From Deinococcus radiopugnans ATCC 19172 (GTDB taxonomy: Bacteria; Deinococcota; Deinococci; Deinococcales; Deinococcaceae), in the NCBI RefSeq assembly GCF_006335125.1, contig NZ_VDMO01000018.1, positions 1 through 64,000 on the forward strand: a stretch of 64,000 nucleotides of DNA, read 5' to 3'. Below, one piece after another: positions 1-11,285 of this stretch. A program made the position numbers and the translations under genes. Below the pieces are notes generated by a model that saw only the letters and a list, made by a program, of their open reading frames with translations, made no database searches and was not told where the DNA came from. Each line of letters starts with the position of its first letter. Positions within the stretch are counted from its first letter, which is position 1.

Positions 1-114
1 GGACGTCAGCTGTATCTCCAGCGCACACCGGCCATGACGATCGGGCTGACCGATCACGTCTGGAAGGTGCGGGACTGGCTATCACAGCCGCAGGGCGTCC
101 CCTGTCGGGCATAG
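1..114 (+). pseudogene. Transposase, C-terminal end (cut by window edge)
   Basis: The first frame is open from base 1 to a TAG at 112-114 and encodes 37 residues containing RTPAMTIGLTDHVW and WLSQPQ. This resembles the C-terminal tail of IS1-like DDE transposases from memory of the family. The catalytic part lies outside the window, so it cannot be said whether the element is intact. It is followed directly by a dispersed repeat (167-301), which suggests an insertion-prone junction. Confidence 0.6.
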
Positions 115-166
115 TTCCAGCCAACTATCTCCTTTTACTGTAAACGATTTATTCGGAGTCCGTATC

Positions 167-301
167 ATACGGATTCCGTTCGTTTCGTGTAGAAATCGGG
201 ATAGCTCCGATGTCCACACTCCACGTCCAGAACCCGTTTTTCCTTGCTCGCTTCGCTCGGATTTCCAAGTGTTTTTAATACCTTTCAATCGGAGTCCATA
301 T
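167..301 (-). repeat. Dispersed ~135-bp repeat, copy A
   Basis: On the minus strand this segment begins ATATGGACTCCG and ends CGGAATCCGTAT, an imperfect 12-bp terminal inverted repeat. It matches 45222-45357 in opposite orientation over its whole length, with roughly 85-90% identity by eye. The core CGAGCGAAGCGAG and a hairpin (ATCGG and CCGAT flanking a short loop) are shared. A further half end (CGGAGTCCGTAT, 154-165) abuts it. It lies between the transposase tail and the 3' end of the GH3 gene. It fits the small non-coding repeats or MITE-like elements of Deinococcus (inference). Confidence 0.8.
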
Positions 302-325
302 CACACGCGTCCTATCAGAAGGGGC

Positions 326-2512
326 TCAGGGCAGATTGACCCTGGCCGTTTCGTCCCCAATCTGAAAGATGTAAGGCCCAGGCACCACGCTCCCCATCAC
401 CGGCCCGAAAGCGTCTCCTGCAAAGGCTTCCAGGCGCTCCAGCGGCACGGCGACACTTAATGTGCGGGACTCGCCGGGCTTGAGGGCGGCCCGGACGACG
501 CCCACTGGACGCCGAACCGCCTCTAAGGTTCCAGCGGGCGGCAGGCTGGCCGTCACGATGTAGGTGCCGGTGCCCGTCGCCTTCCCCGTGTTTTGTACGG
601 TGACGCTGACCCTCACGCCGTCTGCGGTGACTACCGCCTGTCCGTCCGTGGTGCGGAAGGAGGTGTAGTCGCGCCCGAAACCCAACGGATACAGCGGCAG
701 CGGCGCCTCCCCCGCTCCTTCGGGTGGGCGGTCTGCGGTCAGGCCCACCTCGCCCAGGGTGCCGGGCCAGGTGAACGGCAGGCGGCCCGGAAACCCGGCG
801 CGGCCATACAGCGCGTCGGCGAGGGCGGCGCCGCCCTCGCTGCCGGGCAGGTAGGCCATCACGAAGGCGGACAGGCGGCTCTGGAGATCTTCGGGCAGCA
901 GGATCGGCCGGCCCGCCATCAGCACCAGCACCACCGGTTTGCCGGTGCCCAGCACGTCGCGCAGCAGCTGCACCTGCGCGGGCGGCAGCGCCAGCGTGGG
1001 ATTGTTGGCCTGGCTCTCGGCTGCGGGGGCCTCGCCCAGCGCCACGACGATGGTGTCGGCATTCGCGGCGGCTTTCAGCAGTGCCTCGCGTTTGCCGTCG
1101 GGCAGGGCGCTGACGGTCACGCCCACTGGGGCAGTGGCTTTCAGGGCGGTCGCCAGCGTACTGACTTTCGGGACGTCCGGCACGTTGCCCTTGCCCACGC
1201 CCTGCCAGTTCACGCTCCAGCCGCCGAGCCCAATGGCCGCGCTGTCCATCGCCGGGCCGGTCACCAGTACGCGGCCCTTCCGGAGCGGCAGACTCTGGTC
1301 ATTTTCCAGCAGCGTCAGCGTCTCGGCGGCGGCCCGCCGCGCCAGCGCCCGGTGATCGGTCAGGACGCCGCCCCCCGCCGGGCGGGCGTCCATCAGCCCC
1401 AGTCCGGCCTTGAAGGTCAGCACCCGCAATGCCGCCTCGTCCAGCCGGGCGGGGGACACCTGACCGCCCTCTACCGCCTCTTTCAGGGCCGCCGCGTACT
1501 GCTCCACGTCGTTGGGCACCATATACAGGTCAATGCCGGCATTGACGCTGGCGGCCGTGGCCCTGACCAGATCGGCGTGTGTCCGGTACACCGTCACCAG
1601 CCGGTCGATGTCGTTCCAGTCGCTGACCACCAGGCCTTTAAACCCCAGTTCACCGCGCAGCAGATCCGTCAGGATGGCGTTGGAGGCGTGAACCGGAATG
1701 CCGTTGACGCTGCCGCTGTTCGCCATCACCGACATCGCCCCGGCCTGGATGCCCGCCTTGAACGGGGGCAGATACAGCTCGTGCAGGGCCTTCTGGCTGA
1801 TCTCGGCGTCGGCCCGGTCACGGCCCAACCCCGGCGAACCGTAGCCCACGAAATGCTTGAGGGTGGTGGCCACCCCACCCGCCTGCAGGCCCGTCACCGC
1901 CGCCGCCACCTGATCGGCCACCAGCCACGGCGACTCGCCGAAGGTCTCGTAGAAGCGGCCCCAGCGCGGATCGCGGCCCAGATCGGCCACCGGGCTGAAG
2001 TTCCAGTCCATGTTCATGGCCCGCATGTCCTGGGCGGTGGCGCGGGCGATCTCCCCCGTCAGCGCCGGGTCAAAGGCCGCGCCCAGCCCCAGGTTGTGCG
2101 GGTACAGCGTCGCGCCCGGCACGTTATTGACGCCATGCACCGCGTCGGTGCCGAACACGGCGGGCACGCTACCGGGCAGGGTCTGACGGCCCAGTGCGTC
2201 CAGCCCGCGCAGGGCGTCGGCCCAGCCGCGCGGCGTGTTGGGCTGCGGGGCGTCGCCCCCCCCGTTCAGTGTCGCGCCGGGCCGGAGCCGGGAAAAAATG
2301 TCGCCCGCGTTCGGTGCCACCGGCCCGCTACGCCCGCCCTCCAGAAAGCGGAAGAGGTGCGCCATGCTGACCTGCCCGATCTTCTCGTCCAGCGTCAGGG
2401 TGTCCAGCACGGCACGGGCGCGGGTTTCGGCCTCCGCACCGGTCAGTCGGGGCACGGCCTGTGCGCCCACCACGCCGGCCAGCACCAAAGCCGCCGTCAA
2501 CAGCCGCCTCAT
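326..2512 (-). CDS. bglX: Secreted glycoside hydrolase family 3 (beta-glucosidase/xylosidase)
   Basis: A 728-residue enzyme expected to cleave terminal beta-D-glucose or beta-D-xylose from oligosaccharides outside the cytoplasm. Residues 1-19 form a Sec signal peptide ending AQA. The GH3 N-terminal barrel shows DPRWGR (about 181-186), KHF (about 219-221) and the nucleophile motif SDW (D about 298). The GH3 C-terminal domain and a fibronectin-III-like tail follow, the usual BglX order. It is the last gene of the glycan operon; its start touches the end of the GH43 gene. The gene symbol rests on family resemblance; the sugar specificity cannot be read from the sequence. Confidence 0.9.
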   Translation of the reverse strand: MRRLLTAALVLAGVVGAQAVPRLTGAEAETRARAVLDTLTLDEKIGQVSMAHLFRFLEGGRSGPVAPNAGDIFSRLRPGATLNGGGDAPQPNTPRGWADALRGLDALGRQTLPGSVPAVFGTDAVHGVNNVPGATLYPHNLGLGAAFDPALTGEIARATAQDMRAMNMDWNFSPVADLGRDPRWGRFYETFGESPWLVADQVAAAVTGLQAGGVATTLKHFVGYGSPGLGRDRADAEISQKALHELYLPPFKAGIQAGAMSVMANSGSVNGIPVHASNAILTDLLRGELGFKGLVVSDWNDIDRLVTVYRTHADLVRATAASVNAGIDLYMVPNDVEQYAAALKEAVEGGQVSPARLDEAALRVLTFKAGLGLMDARPAGGGVLTDHRALARRAAAETLTLLENDQSLPLRKGRVLVTGPAMDSAAIGLGGWSVNWQGVGKGNVPDVPKVSTLATALKATAPVGVTVSALPDGKREALLKAAANADTIVVALGEAPAAESQANNPTLALPPAQVQLLRDVLGTGKPVVLVLMAGRPILLPEDLQSRLSAFVMAYLPGSEGGAALADALYGRAGFPGRLPFTWPGTLGEVGLTADRPPEGAGEAPLPLYPLGFGRDYTSFRTTDGQAVVTADGVRVSVTVQNTGKATGTGTYIVTASLPPAGTLEAVRRPVGVVRAALKPGESRTLSVAVPLERLEAFAGDAFGPVMGSVVPGPYIFQIGDETARVNLP

Positions 2513-4151
2513 GCCCTCTCCAGGTACTCGGCCCAGTGGAACTCGGCCGCCCGGCTGCGCCCGCTCAGATCCTGGCAGGTCAGGGCCAGAAACGTGCCGG
2601 TGAAGCTCAGGCCGCCGCAGTGCTCGTCGCTCAGGAGGCCCGCGCTCAACCTGTCGCCGACTTGTTGCCAGTCCTCGCCGCCCACGCGGTACTCGAACCA
2701 GAATTGCCCACCCGCGTACACGATGCCCAACTCCACGGGATCGACGTCGCCCACGGCCACTTCTTCCGAAAGCAGTTCGCGGTACTCGCCGTTCTCGCTT
2801 TGCAGCAGGGCCAGCGTGCGGCCCAGAGTTTCGTCGCGGCTCAGACGCAGGTAGACCCAGTTGCGGGAGTCGTAGTACGCGCAGACGCCGGCCATCTGCT
2901 GAAAATCTTCGGGCTCGAAGCTGAGGGCGGTGCGGAAGCGGGCCTCCAGCGCCTGCAACCGGCGGCCCACCAGCGCCAGCCGGTGCCGGCTGTTCAGCGA
3001 CTCATGCCCGATCAGCTTCAGGCGCTGTCCGGTCAATTCCACCCCCACCAGCTCAGCCGGCGCGCGCAGGGTCATCCACTCGGGGCGCAGTTCAGGGCCG
3101 TCGAACTCGTCGCGGGCGGGTGGCTGCGGCCACGGCTGAGGCGGCAGCGCAGGCAGTTCGGCCTGAAGCTGTGGATGGTGTCCGCCAGAAGCCAGTCTGG
3201 GCCAGTCGTCCTCACCCCAGACCAGCGATTGCAGCGCCGTCTCGCGGCCCAGCGGACACTCGCCCCGCTCGCTCAGGGGCCGCCCACACAGATACGCCAG
3301 CACCCATGACCCGTCCGGCGTGTTGGTGAAGCTGGCATGCCCGCTCTTCTGGATGGGCAGCCCCGGCGCGTCCACGGCGGTCAGCACCGGATTGTCGGGA
3401 TGCACCTCGTAGGGGCCGTGAAGGCTGCGCGAGCGGGCCAGCGTGACGGCATGCTCGTAACTCGTGCCGCCCTCCGCCGTCAGCAGGTAGTACCAGCCGC
3501 CCCGGCGGAACAGGTGCGGGGCCTCGGTCACCCCCAGTTGGGTGCCCTGGAAGATGACCTCGCGCGGGCCGATGAGCCGCCGCCCGGCTGGGCTGTACTC
3601 CTGCAACACGATGCCCGAAAACGCATTGCGCCCCGCCCGGTGATCCCAGCGCATGTTCACCAGCCACTTGCGCCCGTCGCCGCCGCTGTCCACGATGGTG
3701 CTGCCGTCCGTGTCGTGGAACAGGCTGGGGTCAAAGCCGCTGGAATTGAGGTAGACCGGCTCAGACCAAGGCCCCTCGATGTGCTCGGCGGTGGTCAGGG
3801 AATTGTGGCTGTCCTTGAACACCTCGCGGCTGCCCCAGCTTTTGACGTCGGTGTAGATCAGGTGGAAACGCTCGCCGTCGTGGGACAGCGCCGGAGCCCA
3901 CACCCCGCCGGAATCGGCGTTGCCGCGCATGTCCAGCAGGGCCGTGCGCGCCAGGGGCTGCGCGATAGGCCGCCAGTTCACCAGATCGCGCGAGTGGTAG
4001 ACCGCCACGCCGGGGAACCACTGGAAGGTGCTGGTGGCGAGGTAATAGTCCTCGCCCACCCGCACGATGCTGGGATCAGGATGGAAGCCGCGCAGCACCG
4101 GATTGGTGACGGTCACGCCCGTCTGGGTCGGAGGCTCCACCGCCCTCACGG

Positions 4152-4155
<4 letters not shown>
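2509..4155 (-). CDS. xynB: Glycoside hydrolase family 43 beta-xylosidase
   Basis: A 548-residue enzyme close to the usual length of XynB-type GH43 xylosidases (about 535), which release xylose from xylo-oligosaccharides in the cytoplasm. No signal peptide is visible. The N-terminal five-bladed propeller begins NPVLRGFHPDPS, where D27 is the expected general base; VTEAPHLF carries the likely acid Glu. A C-terminal beta-sandwich domain ends the protein. The frame is open further upstream, but the ATG at 4155 makes an ATGA overlap with the GH1 stop and starts just before the first domain, so it is preferred. Translational coupling with the GH1 gene is likely. Confidence 0.9.
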
Positions 4156-5534
<1,379 letters not shown>

Positions 5535-5596
5535 GGGTTCCTTGGGGAGGGGGAGGAGAGGGTTGGGGGCGAAACGAGTGTGGGGGCAGTTCCGGT

Positions 5597-6859
5597 TCAG
5601 GGCGAGGCCTTCAGCACCACCCGCGTCAGGCTCAGCGGCGGCAGGGTCAGTGACCCGCCGATTCTCAGCGCACGCGGCGGTCTGTCGGCATTTACGTCCG
5701 CATCGGTCACCGTCTTGGCCCCGATCACGGCAAAGCCGGGCAGTTGAAGGGTTAGGGGTCTGGCCTCCGATTGCGTGTTGATGGCGAACACGGTCAGGAG
5801 CTTGCCCTGCTGTGCGGCATGCACCCAGACGTCCGGGTCGTCGCTCGTGACGCCGAAGGTCTGCCCCCGGTAGTGCGCCAGTTCGCGGAAGGCGGCGTAG
5901 GCCATGCGCGGGAAACCAGCGCCGTCCAGCAGGCCGTGGTTGCCCGTCGCCATCAGCGAGAAGTAGGTGTTGAACACCGCGCCGCTCTCCGACAGGCGCA
6001 GCGCCGCCTCCGCCGCCCACAACCCGCCCACCGCGTCCGACAGGTGGGTGGCCCGGTCTGAGCGGTAAGACTGCGCGTACTCGGTCACGCCCTGCGCCAA
6101 TGGCTTGCCGTGGCCCCTGGGATTGCTGGCCGGGTCTGCCCACAGCCTCTCGACGCGCCCGATGGTGTCCGTCACCTTGCGGATGCTGGCAAACGCCTCG
6201 GCGTCCGTGCCGTCGCCGTTCGAGGGGTACAGGTGCCACGTCAGCAGATCGAAGGCGTCGCCGCATTCCTGGATGGCCGCGTCCAGGTACGGGCCGGGAT
6301 TGCTGACGGCTGGCCCGGCGATCTTCGCCGCAGGGTCAACCTTTAAGATGGCCGCCCGCTGCGCCCGCACCACGCCGCAATACTTCTGTGGCGTCCAGCT
6401 GGGATCACTGCGATTGGTGGCGTACAGATCCGGCTCGTTGCCGATCTCATAGTACGCGACGTTCAGGCCCAGCGCCTGGGCCATCCGCACCAGTTCGGCG
6501 GCGTCCTCGGGCGTGTTCCTGGCCGTCTCGCCCCCCAGATTGCCTGCCTCTCGTGAGAACACGCGGGTCTGCAGCATCAGCGGCGGCCGGCCCAGCAGCG
6601 TCCAGCTGGATTGGAGGGTCTGCAGGGCTTCGGGCGTGCGGTTCTGCTCGTCGCCGACGTTGCCGCCGGGCCAGCGCAACGCAGCGGGTTGCAGCGCGTT
6701 CAGCGCATCCGTTGCCTCCACCACTGGCATCCAGTTGCCCAGATTGAAGGCGCTGATGCTGGCGGGAAAGATCGGTTGCGGGGCCGTGCCAGACGGCGTG
6801 ACCGTGGCCGCCTGCGCCGACAGCAGCAGGCCGAGGCTAAGGGCCAGCACCTGCTTCAC
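5597..6859 (-). CDS. Secreted clan GH-A glycoside hydrolase (GH39/GH79-like)
   Basis: A 420-residue protein with a signal peptide (VKQVLALSLGLLLSAQA). The catalytic layout is that of clan GH-A: YYEIGNEPD carries the acid/base Glu (E142), WHLYPSNGD follows, and GVTEYAQSY carries a candidate nucleophile (E260). The LRWPGGNVGD segment near 62-70 recalls arabinofuranosidase and heparanase-type enzymes. The exact family is not settled from motifs alone. The GTG start at 6859 overlaps the end of the permease gene (stop at 6862) closely enough for coupling. It may trim side chains before uptake (inference). Confidence 0.75.
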   Translation of the reverse strand: MKQVLALSLGLLLSAQAATVTPSGTAPQPIFPASISAFNLGNWMPVVEATDALNALQPAALRWPGGNVGDEQNRTPEALQTLQSSWTLLGRPPLMLQTRVFSREAGNLGGETARNTPEDAAELVRMAQALGLNVAYYEIGNEPDLYATNRSDPSWTPQKYCGVVRAQRAAILKVDPAAKIAGPAVSNPGPYLDAAIQECGDAFDLLTWHLYPSNGDGTDAEAFASIRKVTDTIGRVERLWADPASNPRGHGKPLAQGVTEYAQSYRSDRATHLSDAVGGLWAAEAALRLSESGAVFNTYFSLMATGNHGLLDGAGFPRMAYAAFRELAHYRGQTFGVTSDDPDVWVHAAQQGKLLTVFAINTQSEARPLTLQLPGFAVIGAKTVTDADVNADRPPRALRIGGSLTLPPLSLTRVVLKASP

Positions 6860-6861
6860 CC

Positions 6862-7764
6862 TCAGTCCTTGACCGCGCCGCTGGTCAGGCCCGAGATCAC
6901 CTGACGGCTGGCGAACAGAAAGAGGATCAGCAGCGGGATCACGGTCAGCACCACCATCATTAGGGTGGCGCCCCAGTCGGCGTTGATGTTTGCCGCCCCC
7001 CCGGTGATGCGCCGCAGCGACAGCGGCAGGGTCATGGTGCTGTCCTCGCTCAGGCGCATGATCAGCGCGCCCTTGAAGTTGTTCCACGAGCCCACGAAGG
7101 TCACCACGCCCAGCGTCGCCAGAATGGGGCGGATCAGCGGCAGCACCACTTTCATGTAGATGCCGAATTCGGTGGCCCCGTCGAGCCGCGCGGCCTCGAT
7201 CAATGACTTGGGCAGCGCCGAGACGATGTACTGGCGCATCAGGAAAATCCCGAAGGCGTTGGCCATTCCCGGCACCCACAGCGTGCGCGGCGTGCCGATC
7301 CAGTGCAGGACGTTGTTCATCACCAGAAAGCTGGGAATATCCATCACCAGCGGCGGAATCAGCATGGTGACCAGAATGAAGCCGAACAGGTATCCCTTGC
7401 CCCGGAAGTCGTACATGGCGAAGGCGAAGCCGGCCAGCGAGCAGAAGAACAGCGTGGTGACGGTGGACAGCGAGGCGATGTACAGCGAGTTCCAGAACTG
7501 CCGCAGCGCGTAGTTGTCGGTGGCCGTCATCATCTTCTGGAAGTTGCCGACGAAGGCGTCGCCAAACCACAGGTGCGGCGGCACGGCGAAGATCTGCTCA
7601 CCGGGCAACGACGCCCACACGAACATCAGGTAGAAGGGAATCACCGACAGGAAGCAGGCGAGGCCCACGAAAATCCACAGCCCCACGCGGCCCAGGGGGA
7701 ACCGGGCGGTGCGCCGGGGCGGTCTGGGCGCGGCCAGGGGCGTCTCCAGCGGCTGGGTGGTCAC
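6862..7764 (-). CDS. Carbohydrate ABC transporter permease, MalG type
   Basis: A 300-residue inner-membrane subunit with six predicted membrane segments and the EAA loop EAARLDGATEFGIYMKVVLP, the contact site for the transport ATPase. The GTG start at 7764 overlaps the stop of the partner permease in a GTGA arrangement; longer readings of this frame run into the partner gene. Together with the MalF-type gene it forms the channel of a sugar importer. No ATPase gene is in the operon, so a shared MsmK/MalK-type ATPase elsewhere is presumed. Confidence 0.92.
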   Translation of the reverse strand: MTTQPLETPLAAPRPPRRTARFPLGRVGLWIFVGLACFLSVIPFYLMFVWASLPGEQIFAVPPHLWFGDAFVGNFQKMMTATDNYALRQFWNSLYIASLSTVTTLFFCSLAGFAFAMYDFRGKGYLFGFILVTMLIPPLVMDIPSFLVMNNVLHWIGTPRTLWVPGMANAFGIFLMRQYIVSALPKSLIEAARLDGATEFGIYMKVVLPLIRPILATLGVVTFVGSWNNFKGALIMRLSEDSTMTLPLSLRRITGGAANINADWGATLMMVVLTVIPLLILFLFASRQVISGLTSGAVKD

Positions 7765-8711
7765 TGGCGGCCTCCGCCCCGTGAGAACAGGTAGTTGTTG
7801 ACCATGCTCAGCACGAAGATCGCCAGGAACAGCAGCCACGCCATCGCCGAGCCGTAGCCCATGTCCAGATCGCGGAAGGCGACGTTGTAGATGTGCATGG
7901 CCGAGGTCAGCGCCGCGCCCCCGCTGCCGCCGGCCTGGCCCACCATGATGAACGGTTCCTCAAACAGCTGCATGTTGCCCACGATGGTCAGCGTGAAGGC
8001 GTAGAACATCATCGGGCGCAGCAGCGGCAGGGTGATGTAGAAGAACTTCTGGGCGCTGCTCGCGCCGTCCACCGTGGCGGCCTCGTAGACGTCCTCGCTG
8101 ATGGCCTGCAACCCGCTTAAATACAGGATGACGTTCCAGCCCACGTAGCGCCAGAACACCACCGCCGCCACCGACACCGGCACCAGTTCCGGCAGCGCCA
8201 GCCAGCGCACCGGCCCCAGCCCCACCGCCGACAGGGCGTAGTTGAGCAGGCCCAGGTTCTCGGAATACAGCATGCCGAAGACGATCGTGATCGCCACGGC
8301 GTTGGTGATGTACGGCAGGAACAGGATGGTGCTGATGCTGCCCTGCCAGCGGCGCAGCGACTGGTTGATCACGAAAGCCAGCGGAAGCGCCACCAGATGC
8401 TGCGGCACCCCCGACAGCAGGCCGATCCACACCGTGTTCTTGAGGGCCACCCAGAACTGATCGCGTGCGCCCAGCGCGAGCTGGAAGTTCTCCCAGCCCA
8501 CGTATTCCCAGTTGCCCAGTCCGTCGAGGGGATTCCACAGGTGAAAGGCCAGGAACAGGCTGAAGCCCAGCGGAAACAGGCCGAAGATCAGGAACAGGAC
8601 AAAGAACGGGCTGGTGAAAATGTACGGCGCAAAACGCTGCTGGAAGCGGGTGTAGCTCCAGCGGCGGCGCTGGCGGGGGGGGCTGGTGGGCAGGGGCACT
8701 CGTTCTTGCAT
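7761..8711 (-). CDS. Carbohydrate ABC transporter permease, MalF type
   Basis: A 316-residue permease subunit with six predicted membrane segments. The EAA loop reads YEAATVDGASSAQKFFYITL. The ATG at 8711 has a strong AGGGAGG Shine-Dalgarno four bases upstream, which decides the start against an in-frame ATG 66 bases earlier. A 140-base gap without a gene separates it from the binding-protein gene, a spacing often seen where the binding protein is made in excess. Confidence 0.92.
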   Translation of the reverse strand: MQERVPLPTSPPRQRRRWSYTRFQQRFAPYIFTSPFFVLFLIFGLFPLGFSLFLAFHLWNPLDGLGNWEYVGWENFQLALGARDQFWVALKNTVWIGLLSGVPQHLVALPLAFVINQSLRRWQGSISTILFLPYITNAVAITIVFGMLYSENLGLLNYALSAVGLGPVRWLALPELVPVSVAAVVFWRYVGWNVILYLSGLQAISEDVYEAATVDGASSAQKFFYITLPLLRPMMFYAFTLTIVGNMQLFEEPFIMVGQAGGSGGAALTSAMHIYNVAFRDLDMGYGSAMAWLLFLAIFVLSMVNNYLFSRGGGRQ

Positions 8712-8851
8712 GGGGCCTCCCTGTGGCGCGGTGGCCGACACCGGGGCAGAGCAGGAACAGCAACACTCAGGATGCAAACGTTCCGTTCGGGAATGGCGAG
8801 GGGGAGCCGCCTTTCTCGCTCCCCCGGACGGTCATGCAGCTCTCCCCAGGC

Positions 8852-10099
8852 TCAGCGGGCGCGGCGCAGGATCTGGGCGCGGGCGTCGGTCAGCGCCTGC
8901 TTGATGTCCTTGCCCTGCTCCAGCACGTTGGTCAGCTCGGTGGCGAGGATCTGGTCGGCCACCGAGTCGTACTTGTTCACGTCGATGGGCTGGGTCTTGC
9001 GCGCGGCGTCGCGCCACAGCACGCGGGCTTTCTGACCGCCCAGGAACGGCACGCCCTGGTTGAAGATGGGATCGTTCTGGGCCGAGAGCAGCGCCGGGAA
9101 CGCGCCGTTGTCGATGAACGCCTTGATCTGCGACCCCTGGTCGACGGTCATGAACTTGATGAACTCCCAGGCCCACTGCTTGTTCTTGGACGCGGTGGGA
9201 ATGGCGTAGAACGAGCCGCCCCAGGATGCGTAGCCGCCCTCGGGCAGGTTCTGGACGCGCCACAGGCCCTTGGTGTCGGGGGCCATCCAGCTTTGCAGCG
9301 CGCCGGTCAGCCACGCGCCGCTGAACTGGGTGGCCACCGTCCCCTTTTTGAAGGCGTCGTACCACTCGTTGCTCCACTCGCCGATCTTGGCGTCCAGGCC
9401 GGCGTCGCGCACCTGCTTGGCCAGCGTGAAGGCGCGCACGAAGCGGGGGCTGTCGGGGCCGACGAGCAGGTTGTTCTTGCTGTCGAAGTAGATGCCCTCG
9501 CCATTCTTGAGGTTGGTGCGCGTCACGATCCCGTAGACGCCCGCCGCCGAGTTGATCAGCGACGCCCCGGTCTTGGCCTTGATGGTTTTCCCGGCAGCGA
9601 TGTAGTCCTCCCAGCTTTTCATCATGGTGGTGGGGTTCACGCCCGCCTTGTCCAGGATGTCCTTGCGGTACAGGAAGGTGCCGGGGCCGATGTCGGTGGG
9701 CATGGCGACGAAACGCTTGTCCGCGCTGGTGGCCTGCGCCACCGTGAAGGGCGTGAACAGCTTCTTGTACTGCCCGGCGTTGTAGGGGGCCTTGTTCAGA
9801 TCTTCCAGCCCTTTGCCCTCGGAGAATTTGCCCACGTAGCCGATTTCCACGGCCATCACGTCAGGCAACCCCTGGCCGGTGGCGAGGGCCGTGGTCATGG
9901 CGTTGTGGTGGTCGCCGATTTCCTGGGCCACCAGTTTGATGGTCACGTTGGGATGCAGCTTGTTCCACGCGGGCGTGATGGCCTTGATCGCCACGTCCAG
10001 GCTGGGGAAGGCGGCCACGTTCAGGGTGACTTTCTCCTGGGCGCTGGCGGTGCTGGCCAGCAGGGCGGTAACGAGGGCGAACGCGACGAATTTCTTCAT
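8852..10099 (-). CDS. Extracellular sugar-binding protein of ABC transporter
   Basis: A 415-residue family 1 solute-binding protein with a Sec signal peptide (MKKFVAFALVTALLASTASA) and no lipobox cysteine. The mature part shows the MalE-like fold pattern (GQGLPDVMAVE, SGAWLTGALQSW, GGSFYAIPTASKNK). The start is fixed by GGAGGTCATT before ATG-AAG. It is the first gene of the operon, and a perfect palindromic operator lies at 10119-10134 just upstream. Its ligand is probably a plant-type beta-linked oligosaccharide, judged only from the four linked glycosidases. Confidence 0.93.
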   Translation of the reverse strand: MKKFVAFALVTALLASTASAQEKVTLNVAAFPSLDVAIKAITPAWNKLHPNVTIKLVAQEIGDHHNAMTTALATGQGLPDVMAVEIGYVGKFSEGKGLEDLNKAPYNAGQYKKLFTPFTVAQATSADKRFVAMPTDIGPGTFLYRKDILDKAGVNPTTMMKSWEDYIAAGKTIKAKTGASLINSAAGVYGIVTRTNLKNGEGIYFDSKNNLLVGPDSPRFVRAFTLAKQVRDAGLDAKIGEWSNEWYDAFKKGTVATQFSGAWLTGALQSWMAPDTKGLWRVQNLPEGGYASWGGSFYAIPTASKNKQWAWEFIKFMTVDQGSQIKAFIDNGAFPALLSAQNDPIFNQGVPFLGGQKARVLWRDAARKTQPIDVNKYDSVADQILATELTNVLEQGKDIKQALTDARAQILRRAR

Positions 10100-10118
10100 A
10101 ATGACCTCCACGGGTCTG

Positions 10119-10134
10119 TTGAAAGCGCTTTCAA
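10119..10134 (-). promoter_or_regulatory. LacI-type operator upstream of glycan operon
   Basis: TTGAAAGCGCTTTCAA is a perfect 16-bp palindrome 20 bases before the binding-protein ATG. Its GAAAGCGCTTTC core is the classic half-site pair of LacI/GalR regulators. The same core recurs at the repressor gene (11299-11314), which makes the adjacent LacI-family protein the likely ligand. I see no convincing -10 box here. Confidence 0.8.
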
Positions 10135-10175
10135 ATCAAGACTGAAACGATGCGGTTCTCAGGAACTGTCGTGCA

Positions 10176-11201
10176 TCAGGAGCCTCCGGTGGCGGGGGAG
10201 TGGGGCGCTGGCCCGGTGGATTCACGGATGACCAGTTGCGGCACGTAGGGGGACATATGGGGCTGTTCGCCGGCCAGCAGCCGCAGCACAGTCTCGGCGG
10301 CCAGTTGCCCCAGTTCGTTGACCGCCTGATGCACGGTGGTCAGCGGCGGCGTGGTGTAGCGCGAGGAAAAGAGGTCGTCGAAGCCGGTCAGCGACAGGTC
10401 TTCCGGCACGCGCAGGCCGCGGCGGTACAGGCTCAGGCGGGCGCCGAAGGCCATCTGGTCGTTGGCGCAGACCAGCGCGGTGAAGGGCACGCCCGAGCGC
10501 AACAGTTCCTCGGCGGCCCGCTCGCCGCTGGCCTCGGTGTAGTCGCCGCACCTCATCAGGTGGGGATTGACCGACAAGCCTGCTTCCTGCAGGGTGGCCT
10601 CGAACCCCACGCGGCGCTCCACCGCGTCCTGCTGGGCCTCGTCGCCGCCGATGTACGCGATGTCCCGGTGGCCCAGCCCGGCCAGATGGTGAACCACCTG
10701 CCGGATGCCCGCGTGGTTGTCGATCAGCACGCAGCGCTCGGGCAGCCCACTGACCGCACGGCCCACCGCCACCAGCGGCACCTGCGCCGCCACCCGTTGC
10801 AGGGCCGCGTCCTCGATCACGCCCCCCAGCACGATCAGGGCGTCCACCCGGCGGCGCATCAGCAGCTCGAGGGCCTGCTGCTCCTGCTTGGCCCGCCAGT
10901 GGCCGCTGACCACCAGCGGATGGTACGCGCTGCCCTCCAGCCCCTGCTCGATGCCGGCCAGGGTTTCCCCGTAGAACGCGCTGCTCAGTTTCTGGGTCAG
11001 CACGCCCACCGAGAAGCTGCGCCCGTTCGCCAGCGCCTGCGCCTGCACGTTGGGGGTGAAGTTCAGGCGGTGAATAACCGCCTCCACCCGCTCGCGCTTG
11101 TCCGGCGTGACGTTGGCGGTGCCGTTCAGAATGCGCGACACGGTACTGGGCGAGACCCCCGCTTCCCGCGCCACCTGCATCAGCGTGACGGTTGCAGACA
11201 T
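10176..11201 (-). CDS. LacI-family transcriptional repressor
   Basis: A 341-residue regulator. The N-terminal helix-turn-helix (VTLMQVAREAGVSPSTVSRI, about 5-24) and hinge are typical, and a periplasmic-binding-like sensor domain follows (SVGVLTQ to about 330). The ATG at 11201 has GGAG eight bases upstream. It lies directly upstream of the glycan operon on the same strand. Matching operators at its own promoter and at the first transport gene indicate control of uptake and autoregulation. The inducer is probably an imported sugar or its breakdown product (inference). Confidence 0.93.
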   Translation of the reverse strand: MSATVTLMQVAREAGVSPSTVSRILNGTANVTPDKRERVEAVIHRLNFTPNVQAQALANGRSFSVGVLTQKLSSAFYGETLAGIEQGLEGSAYHPLVVSGHWRAKQEQQALELLMRRRVDALIVLGGVIEDAALQRVAAQVPLVAVGRAVSGLPERCVLIDNHAGIRQVVHHLAGLGHRDIAYIGGDEAQQDAVERRVGFEATLQEAGLSVNPHLMRCGDYTEASGERAAEELLRSGVPFTALVCANDQMAFGARLSLYRRGLRVPEDLSLTGFDDLFSSRYTTPPLTTVHQAVNELGQLAAETVLRLLAGEQPHMSPYVPQLVIRESTGPAPHSPATGGS

Positions 11202-11285
11202 AACACTTCTCCTGACAGGCGCGCTGGCCTGCTCCGAGCCCTAAATTCTGGCTTGGCCCTGGATTCTGACTTGTGGAACACTTGA

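Noticed and set aside
82..288. ORFs starting [12 protein letters not shown] at 82-288 (minus) and 45235-45756 (plus)
   Set aside because: Both are readings through the two copies of the dispersed repeat; the shared peptide comes from the repeat, and the second ORF then runs antisense through sucD.
593..2854. Long antisense ORFs (for example 593-2854, 8723-10231, 23642-26860, 51185-53974, 45300-46982)
   Set aside because: Their composition (His/Gln/Arg/Gly rich) is the typical antisense reading of GC-rich genes; each lies opposite a gene with clear family motifs.
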